Shown here: one piece after another, positions 35,355 to 43,354 of the stretch
How positions within the stretch are numbered: the first letter of the stretch is position 1
Layout of the letters: the number at the start of each line of letters is the position of its first letter
Source of the DNA: Comamonas serinivorans
GTDB taxonomy: Bacteria; Pseudomonadota; Gammaproteobacteria; Burkholderiales; Burkholderiaceae_C
Direction of reading: 5' to 3'
DNA length: 64,000 nucleotides
Assembly (NCBI RefSeq): GCF_002158865.1
Contig: NZ_CP021455.1
Coordinates: 2,542,001 to 2,606,000, forward strand
The notes under the pieces: model-generated
Told to the model about the DNA's origin: nothing
Seen by the model: only the letters and a program-made list of their open reading frames with translations
Databases searched by the model: none
Position numbers and translations under genes: made by a program

Positions 35355-36152
35355 ATGTCCAGCCCACACCCCACGGAAACCGCGCTCACCTGCCCCAGCT
35401 GCAAGGCCCGCCAGTCGCCCGACGCGGCGCGCTGGCCGCGCCTGCATCCGCACGTGCTGACCAACGGCCTCAGCTGCCAGCTGTGCGAGCAATGCCTGGG
35501 CATGCTGGTGGACATCGCCGAATACTCGACCTGGGTGGCGCGGCAAAAGCCGCTGCACGCCTCGGCCGATCCCGAGACCGCCACCGCCCTGCCCGAGCTG
35601 ACGGACGCGGCCGAGCGCGTGCAGAGCTGGCAGGCCCTGGCGCTGCCATCGGCCCTGCCCGTGGCCCTGACCACCGAGGGTGACGAGCCCGAACTGGGCG
35701 AATGGGCCGATTCGCTGCCGGCTCCGCTCAAGCCCCGCAGCGCCGGCCCGGCCGCGCCAGCAGGCGGGGCCGCGGGCACGGCCACCGGCGACAGCCTGCA
35801 CGCCCTCGTCTGCCCCAGCTGCCAGCGGCTGATGCTGCGCTACCGCGTGACCGAGCCCGACATCGGCCTGGATTTCTGCTTCGCCTGCACCCTGGTCTGG
35901 CTCGACCACGGCGAGTGGGAGCTGCTGGCCCAGCAGGGCCTGCACCTGAAGATCACGCACATCAGCACCTCGTACTGGCAGCGCAGCCAGCAGCGCCAGC
36001 GCCTGCAGGCCCAGCGCGAGGCTCACCTGCGCGAGCTGCTCGGCGATGCGGCCTTCGACCAAGCCATGGCCTTTCAGCGCTGGCTGGCCCAGCAACCCGA
36101 GCGCGAGGCCATCCTGCGCTTTCTGCGCAGCGACCCGCCGCTGGAGGCCTGA
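35355..36152 (+). CDS. Zinc-ribbon (zf-TFIIB type) protein
   Basis: 265 residues. Two Cys-rich modules are seen: CPSCKARQSPDAARW...CEQCLGML at about residues 13-58 and CPSCQRLMLRYRV...DFCFACTLVWLDHGEWELL at about 156-195, the second being the TFIIB-like zinc ribbon with the typical WLDHGE ending. An Ala/Pro-rich linker separates them; a Gln/Arg-rich helix follows. Such proteins are of unknown role, possibly binding nucleic acid or metal. The start at 35355 follows an AACAAT -10-like box by 10 nt (leaderless pattern); an ATG at 35322 is also possible. Confidence 0.8.
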   Translation: MSSPHPTETALTCPSCKARQSPDAARWPRLHPHVLTNGLSCQLCEQCLGMLVDIAEYSTWVARQKPLHASADPETATALPELTDAAERVQSWQALALPSALPVALTTEGDEPELGEWADSLPAPLKPRSAGPAAPAGGAAGTATGDSLHALVCPSCQRLMLRYRVTEPDIGLDFCFACTLVWLDHGEWELLAQQGLHLKITHISTSYWQRSQQRQRLQAQREAHLRELLGDAAFDQAMAFQRWLAQQPEREAILRFLRSDPPLEA

Positions 36153-36162
36153 TGCACATTCA

Positions 36163-36212
36163 GAGGTATATCGCCATTTTCATTGAAACCAAAATGAAAA
36201 TGGCGGATACCC
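36163..36212. repeat. GTAT-ended palindromic repeat
   Basis: 50 bp from GAGGTATA to GGATACCC. The arms CGCCATTTTCATT and AATGAAAATGGCG are perfectly complementary (13 bp) around GAAACCAA. It lies between two converging genes, where it could serve as a two-way terminator. Confidence 0.85.
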
Positions 36213-36282
36213 ATTCAAATCCTCAAGCAAAGCCGTTCAAAAGCCGTCGGCTGGCCGCATCAGTTCGCATGGGCCGAACGCC

Positions 36283-37368
36283 TCAGTTCAGCAGCGCCAC
36301 CTGGGTTTCGCGCTCGCCCTCATAAGGGTTGCGGCCATGCCAGACCTGCAGGTTGTCGACCAGCATCACGTCGCCGGCCTGCCAGCGCCAATGCACGGTG
36401 CGCGCGGCGCAGGCGGTGTCGATCTGGTGCAGCTCCTCGGCCGACAGCGATTCGCCGGTGCCCAGCGTGGCGCCCGTGGGGTGTTGCTGCGTGGCGCGGA
36501 TCTGACGCGACAGCGCATCGCTTTGCGATTGCGGCCGCATGTGGATGACCGAGCGGTACAGCAACTGGCCGGTCTGCGGGTGGCTGACGAAGGGGTCCAG
36601 CGGCGTCAGCAGCGTCAGGCTGCCATCGGGGTTCCAGATCGGGGTCAGGCCTTTGTGCGCGCACAGCCGCTCCACGTCCTGCGGGTCGTCGGTGAAAAAG
36701 GCGTGGTTCCAGCCGCGCAAGTCCATGTGGGCGTAAGTGGGCTGCAGCGCATCCGACTTGGGGCCGTAGTTGGTGGCCATGCGCGTCTTGTGCGCGTGCA
36801 GCTTGGCGACGGCGGCCTGGGGCAGCCCTGCCACCAGGGTCCGCATGTCGCCGATGGTGGTTTCACCGCCCCTGGCCGCAATGCGGCGGGCGAAGAAGGC
36901 CAGGCGGCGCGGGTAGTCGCGCATGTAGGCCATCTCGGAATGCAGCGCCAGCTGCACGCTGGCCTCCAGGCGCGTGGCCTCCATCACGTCGCCCTTGACG
37001 GCCGAGCGCGGCGCGCGGCCGCCCGCATAGTCGCCCGTGAACTTGGGGAATTCGGCCACCAGCGCGGCGAAGTCGTCCGTCTCGGCGATGGGAAAGCCGC
37101 GCAGCACCACCGTGCCGTGGCGCACGATGAGCGCGTCGATGATGGGACGGACCTGGGCAAACCAGGCGCGGAACGCGGCCCGGTCCCGCAGGCCGTCGTC
37201 GGCGCATTCGATGAAGAGCGGCGCCTGGCCGGGTTCACGCTCGTGGCAGCGCACGCGCGCATCCAGGCCCAGGGCGCTGGCGTCCAGCAGCCGCGGTGTT
37301 TCAGGCAGGGCGCGGCTGGTGTAGGCCACCACGGGGCGGTTCATGGGCGCGTCGATCACGGTGTGCAT
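36283..37368 (-). CDS. TauD/TfdA family 2-oxoglutarate-dependent dioxygenase
   Basis: 361 residues. The family uses Fe(II) and 2-oxoglutarate to hydroxylate small acids. The facial triad fits: His and Glu in LHSEMAYM, and the distal His in LVDNLQVWHGRNPYEG; RVQ/RTVHWRWQAGD precedes it and the GERET Arg should bind 2-oxoglutarate. The HxE form instead of HxD occurs in SyrB-independent TauD relatives of this kind. It is the last gene of the Bug/aldolase/dioxygenase operon, suggesting oxidation of an imported carboxylate. The ATG at 37368 was chosen because further upstream the frame enters a palindromic repeat. Confidence 0.88.
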   Translation of the reverse strand: MHTVIDAPMNRPVVAYTSRALPETPRLLDASALGLDARVRCHEREPGQAPLFIECADDGLRDRAAFRAWFAQVRPIIDALIVRHGTVVLRGFPIAETDDFAALVAEFPKFTGDYAGGRAPRSAVKGDVMEATRLEASVQLALHSEMAYMRDYPRRLAFFARRIAARGGETTIGDMRTLVAGLPQAAVAKLHAHKTRMATNYGPKSDALQPTYAHMDLRGWNHAFFTDDPQDVERLCAHKGLTPIWNPDGSLTLLTPLDPFVSHPQTGQLLYRSVIHMRPQSQSDALSRQIRATQQHPTGATLGTGESLSAEELHQIDTACAARTVHWRWQAGDVMLVDNLQVWHGRNPYEGERETQVALLN

Positions 37369-37384
37369 GGGATTCTCAATCAAT

Positions 37385-37436
37385 GGGGTATGGATGGATT
37401 CCCGTTCAAATTTGAACGGCAATGGCGCAATACTGC
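37385..37436. repeat. GTAT-ended palindromic repeat
   Basis: 52 bp from GGGGTATGG to CAATACTGC with a perfect 18-bp central palindrome CCGTTCAAATTTGAACGG. It sits between the aldolase stop and the dioxygenase start within the operon. Confidence 0.9.
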
Positions 37437-37445
37437 GCATCAATG

Positions 37446-38288
37446 TCAATGCCGGTAGCGTGTGTCAAGGCGGTCCAGCTCGCGCCGCACGGCGGCCCAT
37501 TCGCGTTCGCCCCGGATGGCGGCGCCGCGTGCAAACGCATCGCGCGTGGCCTGCACGGCAGCCGCGTCGAACTCGATCACCTGCCCGGCTCCGGCCGCCA
37601 TCGCATCGACCTGCACCTTGCAGGCCGACTCCAGCCAGTAGATGTTGAAGAACGCCTCGGCGATGGTGCGGCCGCACACCAGCAGCCCGTGGTTGCGCAG
37701 GATGACGGCGTTGTGCGGGCCCAGGTCATCGACCAGCGCCTGTTGCTGTTCGGGCAAGACCTCGGGGCCTTGAAAGTCGTGGTAGCCGATGCGGCCATGG
37801 AACACCGCCGCTTGCTGCGAAATGGGCCGCAGCCCGCCTCGCATGGCCGAGACGGCCGTGCTGGCCCGCGTGTGCGTGTGCAGCACACACACCGCATCGT
37901 GCCGCGCGGCGTGCACAGCGGTGTGGATGACGTAGGCGGCCGGGTTCAGGCCGAAGCCGTCGTCCGGCTTGTACAGCACCTCGCCATCGAGCCGGATCTT
38001 GTAGAGGCTGGAGGCGCAGACCTCCTGGTACAACAGGCCGTAGGGGTTGAGCAGGATCTGGTCGGGCTCGCCCGGCACACGGGCCGTGATGTGGTTGTAG
38101 ATCAGGTCCGTCATGCCATACCGGTGCAAGGCGCGGTACAGCGCCGCCAGGTCTTGGCGCATGGCCCATTCCGCGTCCGACACACCGGCCAGCGGCGAAC
38201 GGGTGGGGCCAGCCGTGCAAGGCGCAGGCCCAGGCGCGGCGGGTTGCGGCATGGCAGCCGCCAGGGGGGATCGCAGCAGGTCGTTCAT
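37446..38288 (-). CDS. Class II aldolase/adducin family protein
   Basis: 280 residues. The zinc-binding class II aldolase fold is shown by LIYNHITARVPG, the metal-ligand pair in CVLHTHTRAS, and the third His in VILRNHGLLVCG. Members without sugar-phosphate residues act on diverse hydroxy- or oxoacids or decarboxylate. The first 35 residues are a Pro/Ala-rich extension. It lies directly downstream of a Bug receptor: its ATG is 2 bp after that stop (a GTG overlapping the stop is possible), so it is translationally coupled and probably handles the imported ligand. Confidence 0.9.
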   Translation of the reverse strand: MNDLLRSPLAAAMPQPAAPGPAPCTAGPTRSPLAGVSDAEWAMRQDLAALYRALHRYGMTDLIYNHITARVPGEPDQILLNPYGLLYQEVCASSLYKIRLDGEVLYKPDDGFGLNPAAYVIHTAVHAARHDAVCVLHTHTRASTAVSAMRGGLRPISQQAAVFHGRIGYHDFQGPEVLPEQQQALVDDLGPHNAVILRNHGLLVCGRTIAEAFFNIYWLESACKVQVDAMAAGAGQVIEFDAAAVQATRDAFARGAAIRGEREWAAVRRELDRLDTRYRH

Positions 38289-38290
38289 GC

Positions 38291-39274
38291 TCACTCCATC
38301 GCCAGGCCCAACTCGCGCATGCTGCGGCGGTCGGACTCGTGCTGCGCCAGCGCGTACTGGCGATAGGCCTGGCTGCCCTCGAAGCGGTTGGGCATGGATT
38401 CGATGTCCAGCGCTCGCGCATAGGCCGCGTCCTGCGTGGCTAGCCTGAGCGCCTGCTCCAGCCGGCTCACCACGGCTTCGGGCAGGTTGCGCGGCCCGGC
38501 CAGGCCGATGGTCGAGCGCACCACGATGTCGTAGCCGGTCTCTTTAAAGGTCGGCACCTGCGGCCACCGGGGCAGGCGCTTGTCCTCAGCCACAGCCAGC
38601 AGGCGCAGCTTGCCGCCATTGGCCATGGCGCCCCAGCCCGCCTCCAGCATCACGTCGACGTGGCCGCCCAGCAGGGCCGTCACGGCATCGGCCCCGCCCT
38701 TGAACGGCACGTGGTTGAGCTGGATGCCGGCCTGCTGCTGCAGGCGATGGATGGCGATGTGACCCAGGGTGCCGCTGCCCACGACGGCCACGCTGAGCTG
38801 GCCGGGATTGGCCTTGGCAAAGGCCACCACCTCGGTCAAGGACTTGAACCGCGAGGCCGTCGGCACGGACAGCGCATAGACGTAGCTCGTCAGGCCCGCC
38901 ACGTAGCTGAAATCCTGCGCCACGTCGTAGCTCACCTTCTGCAGATGCGGCAGGCGGAACACGGCGGGCGTGATCATGGCCAGGGTGTAGCCGTCGGCGG
39001 CGGCGCTGCGCGCCATCTGCGACGGCGCCAGCGTGCCGCCGGCACCTGGCTGGTTGTGCACCACCACGGGTTGCCCCAGGTCCTTGCCCAAGGCCGCCGC
39101 CAGTGCGCGCAGCTGGGCATCGGTGGGCCCACCGGGAGGAAACGGCACCACCAGCGTGATGGGCTTGCGGGGCCAGGCGTCGTTGGCGTGCGCGGGCCAG
39201 GCGGCCAGGCCGAGCAGGCCCGCGGTCAGCTGCAGGGCAGCGCGGCGGCGGGGATGGGAGGTGGGCAGGGTCAT
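38291..39274 (-). CDS. Bug-family (TctC-like) periplasmic binding protein
   Basis: 327 residues, first gene of a three-gene operon with the class II aldolase and TauD-type dioxygenase. The export signal is Tat-like (PRRRAALQLTAGLLGLAAWP, cleavage at AHAND). ITLVVPFPPGGPTDAQLRAL, VVHNQPGAGGTLAPSQM and NHVPFKGGADAVTALLGGHV are Bug signatures. The linked catabolic genes make an unusual carboxylate a likely ligand, but it cannot be named. The divergent LysR gene and the palindrome between them point to ligand-responsive control. Confidence 0.94.
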   Translation of the reverse strand: MTLPTSHPRRRAALQLTAGLLGLAAWPAHANDAWPRKPITLVVPFPPGGPTDAQLRALAAALGKDLGQPVVVHNQPGAGGTLAPSQMARSAAADGYTLAMITPAVFRLPHLQKVSYDVAQDFSYVAGLTSYVYALSVPTASRFKSLTEVVAFAKANPGQLSVAVVGSGTLGHIAIHRLQQQAGIQLNHVPFKGGADAVTALLGGHVDVMLEAGWGAMANGGKLRLLAVAEDKRLPRWPQVPTFKETGYDIVVRSTIGLAGPRNLPEAVVSRLEQALRLATQDAAYARALDIESMPNRFEGSQAYRQYALAQHESDRRSMRELGLAME

Positions 39275-39386
39275 CGAGGAGTCTCCAGGAAATCGGGGGT
39301 GCCGTGCCGCCTCGGGGCGGTCTGGTCACGGCTGCGGACTGTAGGCAGCGCAGCGGTTTCCCGAAATTCCCATTCAAGGCATGGCG

Positions 39387-39401
39387 ATTCCATGGTGGAA
39401 T
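39387..39401. promoter_or_regulatory. Candidate LysR operator
   Basis: ATTCCA-TGG-TGGAAT, a perfect 15-bp interrupted palindrome containing T-N11-A, the LysR-type binding core, in the divergent promoter region between the Bug operon and the LysR gene. A further AATTCCC half-site lies just upstream. Confidence 0.6.
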
Positions 39402-39442
39402 CACACTCGCGCGCCACATGGCGATTTTTCGCCCATCCAAAC

Positions 39443-39493
39443 CCAGTAACTCGGTACAGTCGATGGCTCATCATCGATAAGCACGCCATACCC
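39443..39493. repeat. Probable GTAT-ended palindromic repeat
   Basis: About 51 bp from CCAGTAAC to GCCATACCC with inner TCGATG...CATCGA arms. The left end has lost GTAT. It lies just upstream of the LysR start. Confidence 0.5.
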
Positions 39494-39509
39494 ATCGAAC
39501 CCGTTCCAC

Positions 39510-40409
39510 ATGCGCATCGACGACCTGCACGCCCTCATCGCCCTGAGCCAGCACCCCAGCCTGCACGCCACCGCCCACACGCTGGGGGTGACGCAATCGG
39601 CGCTGTCCAAGGCCCTGGCCCGGCTCGAGGCCCAGGCCGGCGCCACCTTGTTCGAGCGCAGCAGCCAGGGCATCGCCATCACCGCCATGGGCGAGACCCT
39701 GCTGCGCCACGCGCGCCAGGTGACCCAGGCCATGCACGACCTGGAGACCGAGCTGGGCGACGAGCGCAGTGCGAAAGCGGGCTTGATCCGGCTGGCCGCG
39801 CTGCCGCACCTGGTGCCCTCGTTCATCACGCCGCTGCTGGCCGAGTTCCACCTGAAGCGGCCCATGGCGCGCTTTTCCATCCGCACCATGCTGAGCCCGC
39901 AGCTGCTGATCCACCTGGAAGACGGCCTGGTGGACCTGGTCATCGCGGCCAAGCCCGAAGCCAGCCACCCCGGCCTCGCCAACGCCAGCCTGGGCCTGCT
40001 GGACGTGTGCATGGTGGCGCGCGCCCGGCACCCGCGCCTCACGCAGCTGCGCAGCCTGGGCGACCTGGTGCACGAGCGCTGGGTGCTGCCCGATCGCGGC
40101 ATCTACCTGCGCCACTGGTTCGAGCAACTGTTTGCCCGGGCCGATTTGCCCCTACCCCCGGTCGCGGTGGAGAGCAGCCATTCGCAGCTGGCCTTCACCC
40201 ACCTGCTGCGCCAATCGGACCTGCTCGGCCTGGTGCCGCGGCAGCACCTGAGCCAGCCCGAGGGCCAGGGCCTGGCCGCCTTGCCCGGCGTGGACATGGC
40301 CGCGCAGTACGACCTGCACGTGTTCTGGCGCGCCAAGGGCGTGTTGAGCCCGGTGGCCCGCGAGTTTCGCGACGCCCTGCTCGCACGCGGCCAGGACGCG
40401 CCGCTGTGA
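39510..40409 (+). CDS. LysR family transcriptional regulator
   Basis: 299 residues. The N-terminal winged helix is standard (HPSLHATAHTLGVTQSALSK and ALARLEAQAGATLFERSSQG, residues 17-55). The effector domain resembles those of aromatic/dicarboxylate-responsive LysR proteins. Divergent from the Bug/aldolase/dioxygenase operon, it probably activates it in response to the imported substrate, through the T-N11-A palindrome at 39387-39401 (inference). Confidence 0.93.
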   Translation: MRIDDLHALIALSQHPSLHATAHTLGVTQSALSKALARLEAQAGATLFERSSQGIAITAMGETLLRHARQVTQAMHDLETELGDERSAKAGLIRLAALPHLVPSFITPLLAEFHLKRPMARFSIRTMLSPQLLIHLEDGLVDLVIAAKPEASHPGLANASLGLLDVCMVARARHPRLTQLRSLGDLVHERWVLPDRGIYLRHWFEQLFARADLPLPPVAVESSHSQLAFTHLLRQSDLLGLVPRQHLSQPEGQGLAALPGVDMAAQYDLHVFWRAKGVLSPVAREFRDALLARGQDAPL

Positions 40410-40788
40410 GCGTGGCGGGATGCCAGCGCGCGCCCGTCGCTCACACCGCCAGCGACCACGGCTGTGGCATGGGGCAGCCACAACGAATCCCGTCGCAACT
40501 GGTCAAGCCCGATGAAGCCGCCTCACTGCGCCACGCGGCGACCCAAGGCCCGCCAAGCCGCTGATCTACCCCAGCAGTCTGCCCGGTTGCCGGCCCCGCA
40601 AAGCAGCTTGTCCTGCGCACCGACAACGCCGGCCTTCACCTGCAGCTTCATGCGCTCGGTGCATCCGGCGCTTCCCCCACAGCGGTGCCTACGCAGCCAA
40701 CCCGGGGCAGCGGGACCACAGGATGCCGCTCGTCGGCGACCCTGCCCGCCACCATTGCACAATCGCGGCTTCACACCGCCACCGCACC
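40410..40788. other. Intergenic stretch before thioredoxin-like gene
   Basis: About 380 bp with no recognisable gene or repeat family member. A -10-like ACAAT near 40759 lies before the thioredoxin-like start. Confidence 0.5.
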
Positions 40789-41157
40789 ATGAGCCCCTGG
40801 ACCGACTCCGAAGCCGCCCTGCTGCAGGATCTGCTGCGCAGGTCCCTCGCCGATGCGCACGGCTCCCAGGCCAACCGGCCGCAGGCCGACGCGCCGCAAG
40901 CCGTGTTGTGCCTGTGCGCCGAATGGTGTGGCGTCTGCCGCGAATTCCGCGCCGCGTTCGAAGCCGCTCAGGCCGACCATCCCGAGTGGCTGTTCCGCTG
41001 GGTCGATGTCGAGGACGACGCCGAGCAGCTCGATGAGCTGGACATCGAAACCTTTCCCACCCTGGTGCTGGGCTCGGCCACGCGCACCGTGTTCGCGGGC
41101 CCGGTGCTGCCCCAGGCCGGCGCGCTCGAGCGTCACCTGCGCCTGCTGACGGCCTGA
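40789..41157 (+). CDS. Thioredoxin-like protein
   Basis: 122 residues. The redox motif WCGVC at residues 46-50 (W-C-x-x-C) and the cis-Pro in ETFPTLVLG mark a thioredoxin fold. No signal peptide, so cytoplasmic. The GV dipeptide between the Cys differs from GP of classical Trx, and the N-terminus is extended by a helix; it is a member of the YbbN-unlike short thioredoxin family of Burkholderiales. It precedes ybiB by 54 bp on the same strand and may share a transcript. Redox partner unknown. Confidence 0.85.
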   Translation: MSPWTDSEAALLQDLLRRSLADAHGSQANRPQADAPQAVLCLCAEWCGVCREFRAAFEAAQADHPEWLFRWVDVEDDAEQLDELDIETFPTLVLGSATRTVFAGPVLPQAGALERHLRLLTA

Positions 41158-41211
41158 GCCCCTGCGGCGACCGGTTGTTTGTTGTTTGCCTGTTTCCGGC
41201 CCCACGATCCC

Positions 41212-42135
41212 ATGTCCATCTCCTCCTACATCAAAGAAATCGGCCGCGGCAAGCGAGGCGCCCGCGACCTGTCGCGCGAGCAAGCCGCCGACCTCATGGC
41301 GCAGCTGCTGGACGGCCAGATCAGCGCGCTGGAAATCGGCGCCTTCTGCATCGCCATGCGCGTCAAGGGCGAATCGCCCGAAGAGCTGGCGGGCTTCCTC
41401 GACGCCGTGCAGCCGCGGCTGGCCCTGGTGTCGACGGGGGGTGCGCCCACGGTCGTCATCCCCGCCTACAACGGCGCGCGCAAGCTGCCCGCGCTGGTGC
41501 CGCTGCTGGCCCTGCTGCTCGCGCGCGAGGGCGTGGCCGTGCTGGTCCACGGCTCGTTGAGCGAGGTGAACGCCGACGCCCGAGTGACCAGCGAGAGCGT
41601 GCTGCGCGAGTTGGGCATCGATCCCCTGGCTCAACCTGGGCCAGTGGCCGCCGGCCAAGTGGCCTACGCCCCCACGGCGGTGCTCAGCCCTGCGCTGGAC
41701 GCGCTGCTGCAGGTGCGCCGCACCCTGGCCCTGCGCAACAGCGCGCACAGCCTGGTCAAGCTCATGAACCCCGTCCAGGGCCCCGCGCTGATCCTCACCA
41801 GCTACACGCACCGCGAATACATCGAGCCCATGGGCCACACCCTGCGCCTGGTCGGCCATGCGGGCCTGATCCTGCGCGGCACCGAAGGCGAGCCCGTGGC
41901 CGACCCGCGCCGCACGCCGCGCATGGATGCCGTCATCGGCCAGGACCTCCTCTGCGTAGACGAAGGCGAAACGGGCTCGCTGGCCAAGCTGGACGAGCTG
42001 CCCACCGACGTGAGCGCCGCCAGCACCGCGCGCTACACGCGGGCTGTGCTGGCGGGCGAGCTGCCCCTGCCCGAGCCCATCGCGCGCCAGCTGCGCCACG
42101 TGCTGGCCCTGCTACCGCGCCTGGCCCAATCCTAG
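41212..42135 (+). CDS. ybiB: YbiB-type nucleic-acid-binding protein (anthranilate phosphoribosyltransferase fold)
   Basis: 307 residues, near the 320 of E. coli YbiB, a TrpD-fold protein that binds nucleic acids rather than making tryptophan and belongs to the SOS/LexA-linked genes in E. coli. The Trp-D-like N-terminal helices (LSREQAADLMAQLLDGQISA, then EIGAFCIAMRVKGES) and LALRNSAHSLVKLMNPVQGP are diagnostic. The ATG at 41212 (MSISSYIKEIGRG) is the family start. It follows the thioredoxin-like gene closely. Confidence 0.9.
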   Translation: MSISSYIKEIGRGKRGARDLSREQAADLMAQLLDGQISALEIGAFCIAMRVKGESPEELAGFLDAVQPRLALVSTGGAPTVVIPAYNGARKLPALVPLLALLLAREGVAVLVHGSLSEVNADARVTSESVLRELGIDPLAQPGPVAAGQVAYAPTAVLSPALDALLQVRRTLALRNSAHSLVKLMNPVQGPALILTSYTHREYIEPMGHTLRLVGHAGLILRGTEGEPVADPRRTPRMDAVIGQDLLCVDEGETGSLAKLDELPTDVSAASTARYTRAVLAGELPLPEPIARQLRHVLALLPRLAQS

Positions 42136-42265
42136 GCCGGGCGGGCAACGCCGCGATCCGGCCGTCCGCACCTCCATCGGGCAACCGAAGGCTGCACGCA
42201 CACCGCCCCAGGTCGCCAGGGTGCACGTAACACCCTCACGGCGCTGCGCCGTCGGTGGCGGTCAC

Positions 42266-42568
42266 TCACTCGAAGAGGTCGAACAGCGACCAGTCGTGCA
42301 TGGCACCGGGCGACAACGCCTCGGCCAACTCGGCCTTCATGCCGGCGTGGTCACACACCTCGCCCTGCTGCGCGTGCAGGCGGTCAAAGTCGCTGTGGGT
42401 GTTGAAGAAGGCGTGCGACCCGCACGCCACATCGATCGAGATGCCCTGGCGCTGATGTGCCGCCCGCACCTGGCCGACGGTGTAAAAGCGCTGCTTGCCG
42501 TGGTGGCGCACAAGTCGTCGCCCACCTTCTGGATCTGCCGCCGCGCCTACAGAGGCCGCGTGGCGCAT
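42266..42568 (-). CDS. Conserved hypothetical protein
   Basis: 100 residues. The segment GKQRFYTVGQVRAAHQRQGI and CGSHAFFNTHSDFDRLHAQQ, with the ending DWSLFDLFE, looks like a small conserved family in related bacteria (tentatively like DUF6559, from memory). No signal peptide or membrane segment. The N-terminus before residue 18 is low-information and may be wrong. It converges with ybiB. Function unknown. Confidence 0.55.
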   Translation of the reverse strand: MRHAASVGAAADPEGGRRLVRHHGKQRFYTVGQVRAAHQRQGISIDVACGSHAFFNTHSDFDRLHAQQGEVCDHAGMKAELAEALSPGAMHDWSLFDLFE

Positions 42569-42617
42569 GCAGGCGGCACACGCACCGACCCTGCGCCGGA
42601 CTGGGCCTGACCGCCGC

Positions 42618-42974
42618 TCACGCCATCCTCACCGCCGTGCCAGTGACGGAGACCAGCATCATGCCGTTGGTCTCGCCCAGCACCTCGTAGTCGAAGTCGA
42701 TGCCGACGATGCCATTGGCACCCAATTCCTGGGCGGCGGCCTTGGCATCGGCCAGCGCCGATTCACGCGCGCCGGCCAGCGCGCGTTCGTAGCCGCCGGC
42801 ACGCCCGCCAACCACGTCGCGCACGCTGGAAAACATGTCGCGGAAGATGTTGGCGCCGATGACGGCCTCGCCATTCACCAGCCCCAAAAACTGGGCAACC
42901 TGGGCACCGCCCTGGCCTTGCGGCACCACGGTGGAGAGGAAGAAATCGTCGGAAGATTTGGAGAACCAACCCAT
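42618..42974 (-). CDS. YbjQ/UPF0145 family heavy-metal-binding domain protein
   Basis: 118 residues. The second half (YERALAGARESALADAKAAA, then QELGANGIVGIDFDYEVLG) is the YbjQ fold signature, a small domain that assembles as pentamer in structure-known members; the metal-binding title is historical. The start at 42974 (MGWFSKSSDDFF) was chosen; the longer frame upstream runs into low-complexity sequence. Role unknown. No operon partner is evident. Confidence 0.88.
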   Translation of the reverse strand: MGWFSKSSDDFFLSTVVPQGQGGAQVAQFLGLVNGEAVIGANIFRDMFSSVRDVVGGRAGGYERALAGARESALADAKAAAQELGANGIVGIDFDYEVLGETNGMMLVSVTGTAVRMA

Positions 42975-43354
42975 GCATGCCTCGCTTGCGGCGCTTGCTC
43001 GCGCCCACGGTGCGCACCGGCCCGGTGCCGGCAGCGCAGCAGCAGCATAGCAGCGGAGTGGCCGCCCAACAGGCATGCAGCCCGTCGGCCGCTGCAGTCC
43101 CGCGGTGGCGGATGCCAAGGGGCCGGCCAAAGCGCACCGCGCGTTGGCAGCAGCAGTATACCCAGCATTCCGCTTCATCGAAAACGGAGATGGGCACATA
43201 CTGCCTGTCAACTTCAAGTTCCTTCAACCTTGGTCAGGCCTGCCAGCACGTGCGCCGCACGCGCCTGACGGCCTGAATCGGGCTGCTCCTGAGTCGCCGC
43301 AGATGGGCCAAGCCCTGCCCGCTCGCCACGGGCCAGGGCGAGCACGGCGGGCCG
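42975..43354. other. Intergenic stretch between YbjQ and metY
   Basis: About 380 bp. It holds one palindromic repeat (43153-43205) and a GC-rich inverted stretch near the metY end (GCCCTG...CAGGGC, about 43312-43340), which might act as a terminator. Confidence 0.55.
43153..43205. repeat. GTAT-ended palindromic repeat
   Basis: 53 bp from GCAGTATACCC to CATACTGCC, inner CATTCCG...CGGAGATG arms with TTCATCGAAAA loop. It lies between YbjQ and metY genes. Confidence 0.85.
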
